Positions 33,585 through 40,912 of a DNA stretch of 64,000 nt are shown one piece after another. The notes under the pieces were generated by a model. That model saw only the letters and a list, made by a program, of their open reading frames with translations, ran no database searches and was not told the origin of the DNA. Within the stretch, counting starts at the first letter, position 1; each line of letters begins with the position of its first letter. This DNA is from JAKFWI01 sp031398975 (GTDB taxonomy: Bacteria > Pseudomonadota > Alphaproteobacteria > Caulobacterales > Aquidulcibacteraceae), in NCBI GenBank assembly GCA_031398975.1, contig JANNOI010000001.1, positions 52,602 through 116,601 on the forward strand, given 5' to 3'. Made by a program: the position numbers and the translations under genes.

Positions 33585-34727
33585 ATGCCAGAAGCCCCTT
33601 TTGACGCTGCAAGTCGCCTGATCCGGCGCGCCGATCTCGTGGCATGCACGCTGGCCTTCATTGATTGCAAGCTGCCGGGCTCCGCCGCCAAGGAGAATTA
33701 CTCGATCATCGGCGCGGGGGTGACGCAATCGGACGATCAGGTCGTAAACCTCGCCGAGCCGCATGGGTTCGCGATCGGCGCGGCCGCCATGCCCCACGGG
33801 GTCACCAACAACCTTCACATCCACTACACCGCCGAAGTGTTTCTGATCTTCAAGGGCGAGTGGCTGTTCCGCTGGGGCGTGGACGGACAGGACGGGGAGT
33901 TCGTCGGGGCCGAGGGCGATGTCTTGTCGATGCCGACCTGGATGTTCCGGGGTTTCACCAATATCGGCGGCGACAATGGCTGGATCTTCACCGCGCTGGG
34001 GCGCGATGTGAATGGCGGGGTGATCTGGGACCCCAAGATCGTGCGCTCCGCCGCCGAACAGGGGCTGTTCCTGCGCCGCGACAATGTGCTGGTGGACACC
34101 GAAAACGGCGACCCGCGCCCGGCCGAGGAGGATTTGGTCGCCCCGCTGGGCGAGGACGCAATCGCGGGCTTGCGCCGGGTGTCACAGGCGGAGATGCGCG
34201 CGCGGATCACGACCGCGCAGGAATGCGTCTGGTCCGAGGCGGCGCTGCTTGGAGGCTTGGGCGGGCGTGCGGCGATGGCGGCGCTGATCGGCCCCGGCAT
34301 GAGCGAGGACCGAAACGGCGCGGCGAAAGTGATGAACCCGCATGGGTTTTCGGTGGAATGGCTGAAGATCGCGCCGGGTCAGAGCGTGGGACCGTTCAGG
34401 ATCAGCCCGAAGCAGGTGCTGATCCTCAAATCGGGCGCGCTGCGGATCGATCTCGAGGGCGCGGCCAACGCGCCGGTCGATATGGGTCCGTGGGATACGT
34501 TCGCCACCCCGGCGGGGCTCTGGCGGTCCTTCCACAATCCCGGCGCGGAGCCCGCGATCGCCATCGTGGTGACGGGCGGGGACGAGCGGGCGATCATAGA
34601 ATGGGCGCCGGACGTGATCGGCGCCGCGCGCGCGCTGGGCTACGGGCGCGACCCGAACGGATACATCGCGCCGCGTGCTCTGTTGCCCTATCTCAACCCG
34701 GCCGATGCGGGATTGATGGTGAGCTGA
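33585..34727 (+). CDS. Bicupin-domain protein, function unknown
   Basis: 380 residues with two cupin folds. The first, about 75-160, has HIHYTAEVFLIFKGEWLFRW and GAEGDVLSMPTWMFRGFTNIG, a metal-binding HxH...E pattern. The second, about 250-340, has IAPGQSVGPFRISPKQVLIL and PWDTFATPAGLWRSFHNPG and lacks the histidines, so it is probably structural. Bicupins catalyse dioxygenation, isomerisation or decarboxylation of small acids. It is a conserved-looking operon member between the GH32-like enzyme and the HpaI-type aldolase. I do not recognise a named family. Confidence 0.6.
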   Translation: MPEAPFDAASRLIRRADLVACTLAFIDCKLPGSAAKENYSIIGAGVTQSDDQVVNLAEPHGFAIGAAAMPHGVTNNLHIHYTAEVFLIFKGEWLFRWGVDGQDGEFVGAEGDVLSMPTWMFRGFTNIGGDNGWIFTALGRDVNGGVIWDPKIVRSAAEQGLFLRRDNVLVDTENGDPRPAEEDLVAPLGEDAIAGLRRVSQAEMRARITTAQECVWSEAALLGGLGGRAAMAALIGPGMSEDRNGAAKVMNPHGFSVEWLKIAPGQSVGPFRISPKQVLILKSGALRIDLEGAANAPVDMGPWDTFATPAGLWRSFHNPGAEPAIAIVVTGGDERAIIEWAPDVIGAARALGYGRDPNGYIAPRALLPYLNPADAGLMVS

Positions 34728-34735
34728 GGCGGAAC

Positions 34736-35503
34736 ATGCGGCCAAACCCCTTGCGTGCGCTGAAGGCGGCGGGCCGGCCGATCCTTAACGCCTGGCTCTC
34801 CATCGGCGCGCCCTACGCGGCCGAGATCGCGGCCCATCAAGGGTTTGACGCCGTCACCGTGGATTGCCAGCACGGCATGTTCGGCTTCGACACGGCGATC
34901 GCCATGCTGCAGGCGATCTCGACCAGCCCTGCCGCCCCGCTGGCGCGCCCCAGCCGCAACGATCCCGCCGAGATCATGCGCCTGCTGGACGCCGGGGCCT
35001 ACGGGATCATCTGCCCGATGATCTCCACCCGCGCGGATGCGGAAGCGCTAGTCGCGGCCTGTCGCTATCCTCCCGCGGGGACGCGCTCCTTCGGGCCCGC
35101 GCGCGCGCTGCTTTACGGGGGCGGCGACTATCCGGCGGGCGCCAATGGCGAGATCCTGGTGCTGGCGATGATCGAGACGCTGGAAGGCCTCGCCAATCTG
35201 GACGCGATCCTCGGCGTGGCGGGGATTGACGGGATCTATGTGGGGCCCACCGATCTTGCGCTCGCGCTGGGCCGGCCCCCGCAGGCCGAAAGCGAACACG
35301 GCGACGTTTGCGCCGCCATCGAGACCATCCGGGAACGGACGATCGCCCGCGGGTTGATCGCTGGCATCTTCTGTTCGGGCGGGGCGGCCGCCGCCGCCCG
35401 CCTGCGGGAGGGCTTTGATCTCGTGACCACCGGCAACGATGCGGGCGCGCTGCGCGCCGCCCTGGCCGGCGCTCTCGCCGAAGCGCGCAGGGCGAAGCAA
35501 TGA
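34736..35503 (+). CDS. HpcH/HpaI family class II aldolase
   Basis: A 255-residue metal-dependent aldolase of the HpaI/GarL type. It has AHQGFDAVTVDCQHGMFGFD (the QHG base region), ARPSRNDPAEIMRLLDAGAYGIICPMISTR, MIETLEGLANLDAILGV with the metal-binding Glu, and GIYVGPTDLALALG. These enzymes cleave 2-keto-3-deoxy sugar acids to pyruvate and an aldehyde. The ATG at 34736 follows AGGCGGAAC. Its presence beside otnIKC suggests two exits for the imported compound, or a longer sugar acid that is cleaved first. Confidence 0.85.
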   Translation: MRPNPLRALKAAGRPILNAWLSIGAPYAAEIAAHQGFDAVTVDCQHGMFGFDTAIAMLQAISTSPAAPLARPSRNDPAEIMRLLDAGAYGIICPMISTRADAEALVAACRYPPAGTRSFGPARALLYGGGDYPAGANGEILVLAMIETLEGLANLDAILGVAGIDGIYVGPTDLALALGRPPQAESEHGDVCAAIETIRERTIARGLIAGIFCSGGAAAAARLREGFDLVTTGNDAGALRAALAGALAEARRAKQ

Positions 35504-36210
35504 GCGGACCTACGCCCATCGTGGCCATCCCCGGCATGCTGTGCGACCGCCGCCTGTTCGCCCCGCTCGCGCAGCGCCTGGGGCCCCGGCTCCTGACGTC
35601 ACCTTCGATCGCGGACGCAACCGTGGAGGCGGCGGCGGAGCGGGTTCTTGAGCACGCGCCGGGGCGCTTTGTGGCGCTCGGGTTTTCGCTGGGCGGTTTT
35701 GTGGCGTTGGAGTTGATGCGGCGCGTCAGCGACCGCCTGGCCGGGCTGATCCTGATGAACACCAATGCGCGCGCCGATGCGCCCGAACGGGCCGCGGCGC
35801 GGCGGGGGTACATCGAGGTGGCGCGTGCACAGGGCATGGCGGCGCTGATCGAAACCTTCTGGCCCACCTATCTGGGGACCGCCTCCTACGCGCGCGCAGA
35901 TCTGAAGGCGCTGATCGTAGACATGGCGTGCGGAACGAGCCTGCAGGCGTTCGCCGCGCAGACGGAAATCGCCCTGTCCCGGCCTGACAGCCGCGGCGAT
36001 CTTGCCGCTTCGAACCTCCCGCTTCTGATCGTCTACGGCGGCGAGGAGCGTGTTTGTCCCGAGGAGATGCAGATCGAGATGAAAGCGCTGCGCCCGGACG
36101 CGGTGTGCGCGGCGATCCCGGATGCAGGGCATTTCACGCCGGTGGAGCAGCCAGACCCTGTGGCGGCGGCGATTTCCTTGTGGCTGGTTGCGCACGGCGA
36201 GGCCCCCTGA
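35500..36210 (+). CDS. Alpha/beta hydrolase (lactonase or esterase)
   Basis: 236 residues with the hydrolase fold. PIVAIPGMLCDRRLF provides the oxyanion region, GFSLGGFVALELMRR the nucleophile Ser near residue 62, and DAGHFTPVEQPD the catalytic His. The acid is probably in YGGEERVCPEE. The closest feel is to 3-oxoadipate enol-lactonase-like and small esterase proteins. It could open a lactone or cleave an ester of the imported sugar acid. It overlaps the aldolase gene by 4 bases and is followed at once by otnI. Confidence 0.75.
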   Translation: MSGPTPIVAIPGMLCDRRLFAPLAQRLGPRLLTSPSIADATVEAAAERVLEHAPGRFVALGFSLGGFVALELMRRVSDRLAGLILMNTNARADAPERAAARRGYIEVARAQGMAALIETFWPTYLGTASYARADLKALIVDMACGTSLQAFAAQTEIALSRPDSRGDLAASNLPLLIVYGGEERVCPEEMQIEMKALRPDAVCAAIPDAGHFTPVEQPDPVAAAISLWLVAHGEAP

Positions 36211-36211
36211 C

Positions 36212-36982
36212 ATGCCCCGCTTCGCGGCCAATATCAGCTTCCTGTTCAGCGAATGGGCGTTCCTCGACCGGTTCGCGGCGGCCGCCGCGGCGGGCTTTTC
36301 GGCGGTGGAATTCCATTTCCCCTACGACCACCCCCCGGAACGGCTCGCGCGCGCCGCCCAAAGCGCAGGCGTCGTGGTTTCGCTGTTCAACCTGCCGCCG
36401 GGCGATTTCGCGGCCGGGCAGCGGGGGCTTGCGTGCCTTGAGGGCGCAGAGACGCAATTCAGGGCCTCTGTGGAGCAAGGTCTCGCTTACGCGCACGTCC
36501 TGGGCGTCACCCGGGTGCACCTGATGAGCGGGCTGGGCGATGCGGGCGATCCCGCGACGCTCGCGCGCTATTGCGCCGCCCTCGCATATGCAAGCGAAAA
36601 GGCTTCCGCTGCGGGGGTCACGGTTGTGATCGAGCCGATTAATCCCCTCGATACGCCCGATTATCTGCTCTGCGACTACGCTCTGGCGGGGCGCCTGATC
36701 GCACAGAACCCCGCAGTCAAACTCTTGTTTGACGTCTATCATCGCCAGCGCCTGCACGGGGAGGTGATTGCGGGCCTGGCGCGACTTTGGCCGATCATCG
36801 GGCACATCCAGATCGCCGGCGCGCCCGATCGCGGCGAACCCGATCGGGGCGAATTGCGGTATGAGGCGATCTTTGCGGCCATCGACGCGCTGGGCGATCC
36901 GGGGTTTGTGGGCTGCGAGTACAAGCCCGCCGCGGGGACGCTGGCGGGGCTTTCGTGGCTCCAAGCGTGGCGGAGCCGCTGA
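36212..36982 (+). CDS. otnI: 2-oxo-tetronate isomerase (hydroxypyruvate isomerase family)
   Basis: 256 residues, an AP-endonuclease-2-type TIM barrel: RFAANISFLFSEWAFLDRFA, FSAVEFHFPYDHPPE, VIEPINPLDTPDYLL with a metal-binding Glu, GHIQIAGAPDRGEPDRGEL and GFVGCEYKPAAGTLAGLSWL. It is the OtnI type, which isomerises 2-oxo-tetronates to 3-oxo-tetronates, as judged by the adjacent kinase and decarboxylase. Alone it would be called hydroxypyruvate isomerase. It overlaps otnK by one base. Confidence 0.82.
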   Translation: MPRFAANISFLFSEWAFLDRFAAAAAAGFSAVEFHFPYDHPPERLARAAQSAGVVVSLFNLPPGDFAAGQRGLACLEGAETQFRASVEQGLAYAHVLGVTRVHLMSGLGDAGDPATLARYCAALAYASEKASAAGVTVVIEPINPLDTPDYLLCDYALAGRLIAQNPAVKLLFDVYHRQRLHGEVIAGLARLWPIIGHIQIAGAPDRGEPDRGELRYEAIFAAIDALGDPGFVGCEYKPAAGTLAGLSWLQAWRSR

Positions 36983-38223
36983 TGCTGCTGGGCGTCATCG
37001 CAGACGATTTCACCGGCGCGGGCGATGTGGCCAACACGCTGGCGCGCGAAGGCATGGCCACGCGGCTGTTTGTGCGCCTGGAGGACCCCGCGCACGGGTG
37101 CGAGGCGGGCGTGGTGGCGCTGAAGAGCCGCTCGATACCCGCGCCCGAGGCGGTCTCCCAGGCGCTGGGCGCGTGCGAATGGCTGCTTGCGCAGGGCGCA
37201 CGACAGATCCTGTTCAAATATTGCTCCACCTTCGACTCAACGCCCGCCGGCAATATCGGGCCGGTGGCGGAGGCGCTGGCGGATCGCCTGGGCGCGGGCG
37301 GCGTGGTGGTGTGCCCTGCTTTCCCGGCCAACGGACGCACGCTCTATCAGGGCCATTTGTTTGTCTACGACAAACTCCTGTCTGACACCGCCATGGCCAG
37401 CCATCCGCTGACGCCGATGACCGATCCCGACATCCGCCGCTGGCTCGCCCGCCAAAGCCGCGCGGCGCCCGGTTTCGTACCGCTTAAGGTGGTGCGCGCG
37501 GGCGGGGAGGCGATCCGGCAAGCGCTCGCCGGCGGGCCGACTTTGGCGGTAGTGGATGCGGTGGCAGAGGAGGATTTGCGCGCGATCGGCCTTTCCGTTG
37601 CGGGCGCGCCGCTGGTGACCGGAGGGTCGGGGATCGCGCTGGGTCTGCCGGAAAACTTTCGCGCCCAGGGCCTGCTGCGGGGCGACCGCGAGGGCTGCTT
37701 CAAGCCTCAGACAGGGCCGGCGCTGGCGCTGGCGGGCAGTTGCTCGCCCGCGACGCTTGCACAAGTCGAACGCTATCGCACCCGCCACCCCACGCTGCAG
37801 CTCGATATCGCAGCCCTCATGGGCGGCGCAGACGTGTTGGGGCAGGCGCTTGCGTTTCACGCCCAGCACCGGGACGCAGCGCCGCTGATCACCTCCAGCG
37901 TCCCGCCCGCGGCAGTGGCCGCCCTGCAGGGCGCGTTCGGCCGCGAAGCGACCGCCGCCGCCGCCGAGGCTTTGTTTGGCGCTTTGGCGTCCGCCGCCGT
38001 GGAGCGCGGCGTGCGCCGGCTCGTCGTCGCCGGGGGCGAGACGTCGGGCGCGGTGGTGGAAGCGCTGGGGATGGCCGCCCTCGATGTCGGGCCCGAGATC
38101 GATCCCGGCGCGCCGGCGCTGTCGGGACGCACCGCCCAGGGCCGCCCCGTGGCGCTCGCGCTCAAGTCCGGCAATTTCGGCGGCGTCGATTTTCTGGAGA
38201 AGGCCCGTGACCGGCTCGGTTGA
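36982..38223 (+). CDS. otnK: 3-oxo-tetronate kinase (four-carbon acid sugar kinase)
   Basis: A 413-residue member of the four-carbon acid sugar kinase (DUF1537) family. The N-terminal domain starts LLGVIADDFTGAGDVANTLA and has FKYCSTFDSTPAGNIGPVAE and VVCPAFPANGRTLYQGHLFV. The nucleotide domain has LALAGSCSPATLAQVE, RLVVAGGETSGAVVEALG and LALKSGNFGGVDFL. It phosphorylates a 3-oxo-tetronate at C4. The start at 36982 overlaps the otnI stop and it overlaps otnC by 17 bases. Confidence 0.88.
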   Translation: MLLGVIADDFTGAGDVANTLAREGMATRLFVRLEDPAHGCEAGVVALKSRSIPAPEAVSQALGACEWLLAQGARQILFKYCSTFDSTPAGNIGPVAEALADRLGAGGVVVCPAFPANGRTLYQGHLFVYDKLLSDTAMASHPLTPMTDPDIRRWLARQSRAAPGFVPLKVVRAGGEAIRQALAGGPTLAVVDAVAEEDLRAIGLSVAGAPLVTGGSGIALGLPENFRAQGLLRGDREGCFKPQTGPALALAGSCSPATLAQVERYRTRHPTLQLDIAALMGGADVLGQALAFHAQHRDAAPLITSSVPPAAVAALQGAFGREATAAAAEALFGALASAAVERGVRRLVVAGGETSGAVVEALGMAALDVGPEIDPGAPALSGRTAQGRPVALALKSGNFGGVDFLEKARDRLG

Positions 38224-38854
38224 AACACAGGCCCGCGAGGCGATCGCGCGCTTCGGCCGCTCCTTGTTTGAGCGCGGGCTGACGCATGGCGCATCCGGCA
38301 ATATCAGCGTGCGGCTGGAAGACGGCGGCTTCCTGATGACGCCCACCAATGCGTCGCTCGGCTTTCTGGAGCCTTCCCGCCTGAGCCGCCTCGATCCCGC
38401 GGGAAGGCTGCTTTCGGGAGACCCCCCGAGCAAGGAGATCCCCCTCCACGCCGCGCTTTACGAGACGCGCGCGGGCGCCCAGGCGGTGGTGCATCTGCAC
38501 TCGAGCCATTCGGTGGCGTTTTCCACTCTGCCGGGACTCGATCCCGCCGACGCATTGCCTGCGATCACGCCCTATTACCGAATGCGCGTGGGCAGCACGG
38601 CGCTGCTGCCCTACCACCGCCCGGGCGATGCGAGCATCGCCGCCGCCATCCGCGGCCTCGCCGGGCGCTATTGCGCGGTGCTTTTGGCTAATCACGGGCC
38701 GGTCGTGGCCGGGCGTAGCCTGGAGGGCGCGGTCTGGGCGATGGAGGAATTGGAGGAAACCGCCAAGCTCGCCCTGCTGCTGCAGGGCCACGCGTATGCG
38801 TCGCTGCCCGCGTCCGAAGGCGAGGCGCTGCGGGAAATCTACAAGCCCGGATAG
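38207..38854 (+). CDS. otnC: 3-oxo-tetronate 4-phosphate decarboxylase (class II aldolase fold)
   Basis: 215 residues starting at a GTG with GGAGAAGG upstream. The class II aldolase fold shows GLTHGASGNISVRLEDGGF, HLHSSHSVAFSTLPGLD with zinc-ligand histidines, and LLANHGPVVAGRSLEGAVWA. In OtnC this fold decarboxylates 3-oxo-tetronate 4-phosphate to dihydroxyacetone phosphate. It completes the otnIKC set. Its end overlaps the convergent glyA end by 16 bases. Confidence 0.85.
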   Translation: MTGSVETQAREAIARFGRSLFERGLTHGASGNISVRLEDGGFLMTPTNASLGFLEPSRLSRLDPAGRLLSGDPPSKEIPLHAALYETRAGAQAVVHLHSSHSVAFSTLPGLDPADALPAITPYYRMRVGSTALLPYHRPGDASIAAAIRGLAGRYCAVLLANHGPVVAGRSLEGAVWAMEELEETAKLALLLQGHAYASLPASEGEALREIYKPG

Positions 38855-40134
38855 ATCGGGAAGCGGGCGCACAGCGCGCGCACGCGCGCGCGCACCGCCT
38901 GCTCGGTCTCGGGGTCTCCCGCCTCGCCCTTGCGGGCCAGGCCGTCGAGCACGTCGGCGATCATCGCCCCGATCTCCTCGAATTCCTCCCGCCCGAAGCC
39001 GCGCGTCGTCCCGGCCGGCGAGCCGACGCGGATGCCGCTGGTTTTGGCGGGGGGCAGGGGATCGAACGGGACGCCGTTCTTGTTGCAGGTGATGCCCGCG
39101 CGCTCGAGCGCCTCGTCGGCGTCCTTGCCGGTGATCCCCAGCGGGCGCAGATCGACGAGCGCGAGATGGGTGTCCGTGCCCCCCGCGATCAGATCGGCGC
39201 CGCGCCGCTTCAACGCCGCCGCCAGCGTGCGCGCATTGTCCACCACCGCGGCGATATAGGGCTTGTAGGACGGGCGCAGCGCCTCCCCGAAGGCCACCGC
39301 TTTGGCCGCGATGACGTGCATCAGCGGCCCGCCCTGCAGGCCCGGAAACACAGCCGAATTGATCTTCTTCGCCAGCGCCTCGTCGTCGGTCAGGATCAGG
39401 CCGCCGCGGGGGCCGCGCAGCGTCTTGTGGGTGGTGGTGGTGACCACATGGGCGTGGCCGAACGGGCTCGGGTGCAGGCCCCCCGCCACGATCCCCGCGA
39501 AATGGGCCATGTCCACCAGCAGCAGCGCCCCCACTGCGTCGGCGATGGCGCGGAAGCGGGCGAAGTCGAGGATGCGGGGATAGGCCGAACCGCCGGCGAT
39601 CAAAAGCTTCGGGCGGTGCTCCTGGGCGAGCCGCTCAACCTGGTCGAAATCGATCAGATGGTCTTCGGCCCGTACGCCGTATTGCACCGCGTTGAACCAT
39701 TTGCCCGACATCGAAGCTTTAGCCCCGTGCGTCAGGTGGCCGCCGGCGTCGAGCGAGAGCCCGAGGATGGTGTCGCCCGGCTTGAGCAGGGCCAGCATCA
39801 CTGCGCCATTGGCCTGCGCGCCCGAGTGCGGCTGGACATTGGCGAAGCCGCAGCCGAACAGGGCCTTGGCCCGCTCGATCGCCAGCGTCTCGACTTCGTC
39901 GGAGGGGCCGCAGCCCTGGTAATAGCGCCGGCCGGGATAGCCTTCGGCGTATTTATTCGTGAAAACAGAGCCTTGCGCCTCCAGTACCGCCCGGGACACG
40001 ATGTTTTCCGAGGCGATCAGCTCGATCTGGGTGCGCTGGCGTTCAAGCTCGTGCTGGATGCCGGCGGCGGCGGCGGCGTCCGTCTCGGCGAGGGTTTTGC
40101 TGTAGAAGCCGTCTTCAACCCAATCCTGCGCCAT
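38839..40134 (-). CDS. glyA: Serine hydroxymethyltransferase
   Basis: A full-length PLP enzyme of about 431 residues. It has ELIASENIVSRAVLEAQGS, TNKYAEGYPGRRYYQGCG, ANVQPHSGAQANGAVML, LLVDMAHFAGIVAGG and the Lys of TTTTHKTLRGPRGGLIL that binds PLP. It joins glycine and methylene-tetrahydrofolate to serine. In the sox operon context it consumes both products of sarcosine oxidation. Of three close ATGs, 40134 has the best placed GAGG; 40152 is the longest. A copy within a catabolic operon is often additional to the housekeeping enzyme. Confidence 0.93.
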   Translation of the reverse strand: MAQDWVEDGFYSKTLAETDAAAAAGIQHELERQRTQIELIASENIVSRAVLEAQGSVFTNKYAEGYPGRRYYQGCGPSDEVETLAIERAKALFGCGFANVQPHSGAQANGAVMLALLKPGDTILGLSLDAGGHLTHGAKASMSGKWFNAVQYGVRAEDHLIDFDQVERLAQEHRPKLLIAGGSAYPRILDFARFRAIADAVGALLLVDMAHFAGIVAGGLHPSPFGHAHVVTTTTHKTLRGPRGGLILTDDEALAKKINSAVFPGLQGGPLMHVIAAKAVAFGEALRPSYKPYIAAVVDNARTLAAALKRRGADLIAGGTDTHLALVDLRPLGITGKDADEALERAGITCNKNGVPFDPLPPAKTSGIRVGSPAGTTRGFGREEFEEIGAMIADVLDGLARKGEAGDPETEQAVRARVRALCARFPIYPGL

Positions 40135-40145
40135 CGCCTGCATCC

Positions 40146-40382
40146 TCAACATTCCACGACACGGACCGCCAGCCCGCCCAGCGCGGTCTCTCTGTATTTG
40201 CTGTTCCTATCGAGACCGGTTTTGCGCATGGTTTCGATCCCCTGGTCAAGGCTGACCCGGTGCGTCCGGTCCGCACGCGCGCCGGCATCAGGCCGGGGCC
40301 CTCCCGGCGCCGCGCCGCCGGCATCCGGCCCATCGCATAGGAACTCGAAGGCCCGACCCAGAGCCAACGTGCTCGCCGTCAT
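40146..40382 (-). pseudogene. sdaA: Remnant of L-serine dehydratase (SdaA), C-terminal end only
   Basis: A 78-codon open frame fills the gap between soxG and glyA, its ATG overlapping the soxG stop. Residues about 39-78 (THRVSLDQGIETMRKTGLDR, NSKYRETALGGLAVRVVEC) match the end of bacterial L-serine ammonia-lyases, including the terminal Cys that reaches the active site in that family. The first 38 residues are Gly/Pro/Arg-rich and match nothing I know. A full SdaA has about 450 residues, so most of the gene is gone. Sox-glyA-sda operons elsewhere degrade sarcosine through serine to pyruvate. The remnant suggests that this operon once did too. Confidence 0.75.
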
Positions 40383-40912
40383 GCCCCGACCTCCGCGGCC
40401 CGGACCAGCCAGTTCCAGACATAGGAGGCGAAGGAGCGTCGTGGGAAAATGTCGTAGGTCGGGGTCCCGTCGCGCTGCAGGAGAAGGATCTGGGCGCGCG
40501 CCAGCAAAGTCTGTGCGCAGGCGCCGGGCGCGAACGCACGCGGATGCAGATCGAGCGAGCACCCCGCCGCCAGCACCGCACGCGCCCCAGGCCCGGACAG
40601 GCGAAACTGCGCGCGATTGCCGGACACGTCGGTGACCGCATGCGGGCCAGGGCCAAGGGCTTGCGCCACGTGCGCCTCTTCGCTCTGTCCAATCAGCAGC
40701 CATTCATCCGGGCCAAGCCAGGCGATCGCGCCCTGATCGTCCTCCGCGAAGCGGCGGGGCGGAGGAAAGAGGCGCCCCAAAGCCGCGCCCGCCGCCTCGC
40801 ATGATTTCAAGCGCACATTGAGTAGGGCGGGCGGCGCAAGCTCGATGAGGCGAACCATTGGCGTTTCGAACGCAGGCTTTTCGACCGCAAATCGGCGGAG
40901 CGGCTCAGACAT
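40379..40912 (-). CDS. soxG: Sarcosine oxidase gamma subunit
   Basis: 177 residues starting at MSEPLRRFAVEK. Family features are IAWLGPDEWLLIGQSEEAH, HAVTDVSGNRAQFRLSGPGA, CSLDLHPRAFAPGACAQTLL and TPTYDIFPRRSFASYVWNWL. It is closer to classical SoxG than the shorter-motif paralogue at 28091. The start overlaps the soxA stop by 8 bases. It is followed by the sdaA remnant. Confidence 0.85.
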   Translation of the reverse strand: MSEPLRRFAVEKPAFETPMVRLIELAPPALLNVRLKSCEAAGAALGRLFPPPRRFAEDDQGAIAWLGPDEWLLIGQSEEAHVAQALGPGPHAVTDVSGNRAQFRLSGPGARAVLAAGCSLDLHPRAFAPGACAQTLLARAQILLLQRDGTPTYDIFPRRSFASYVWNWLVRAAEVGA

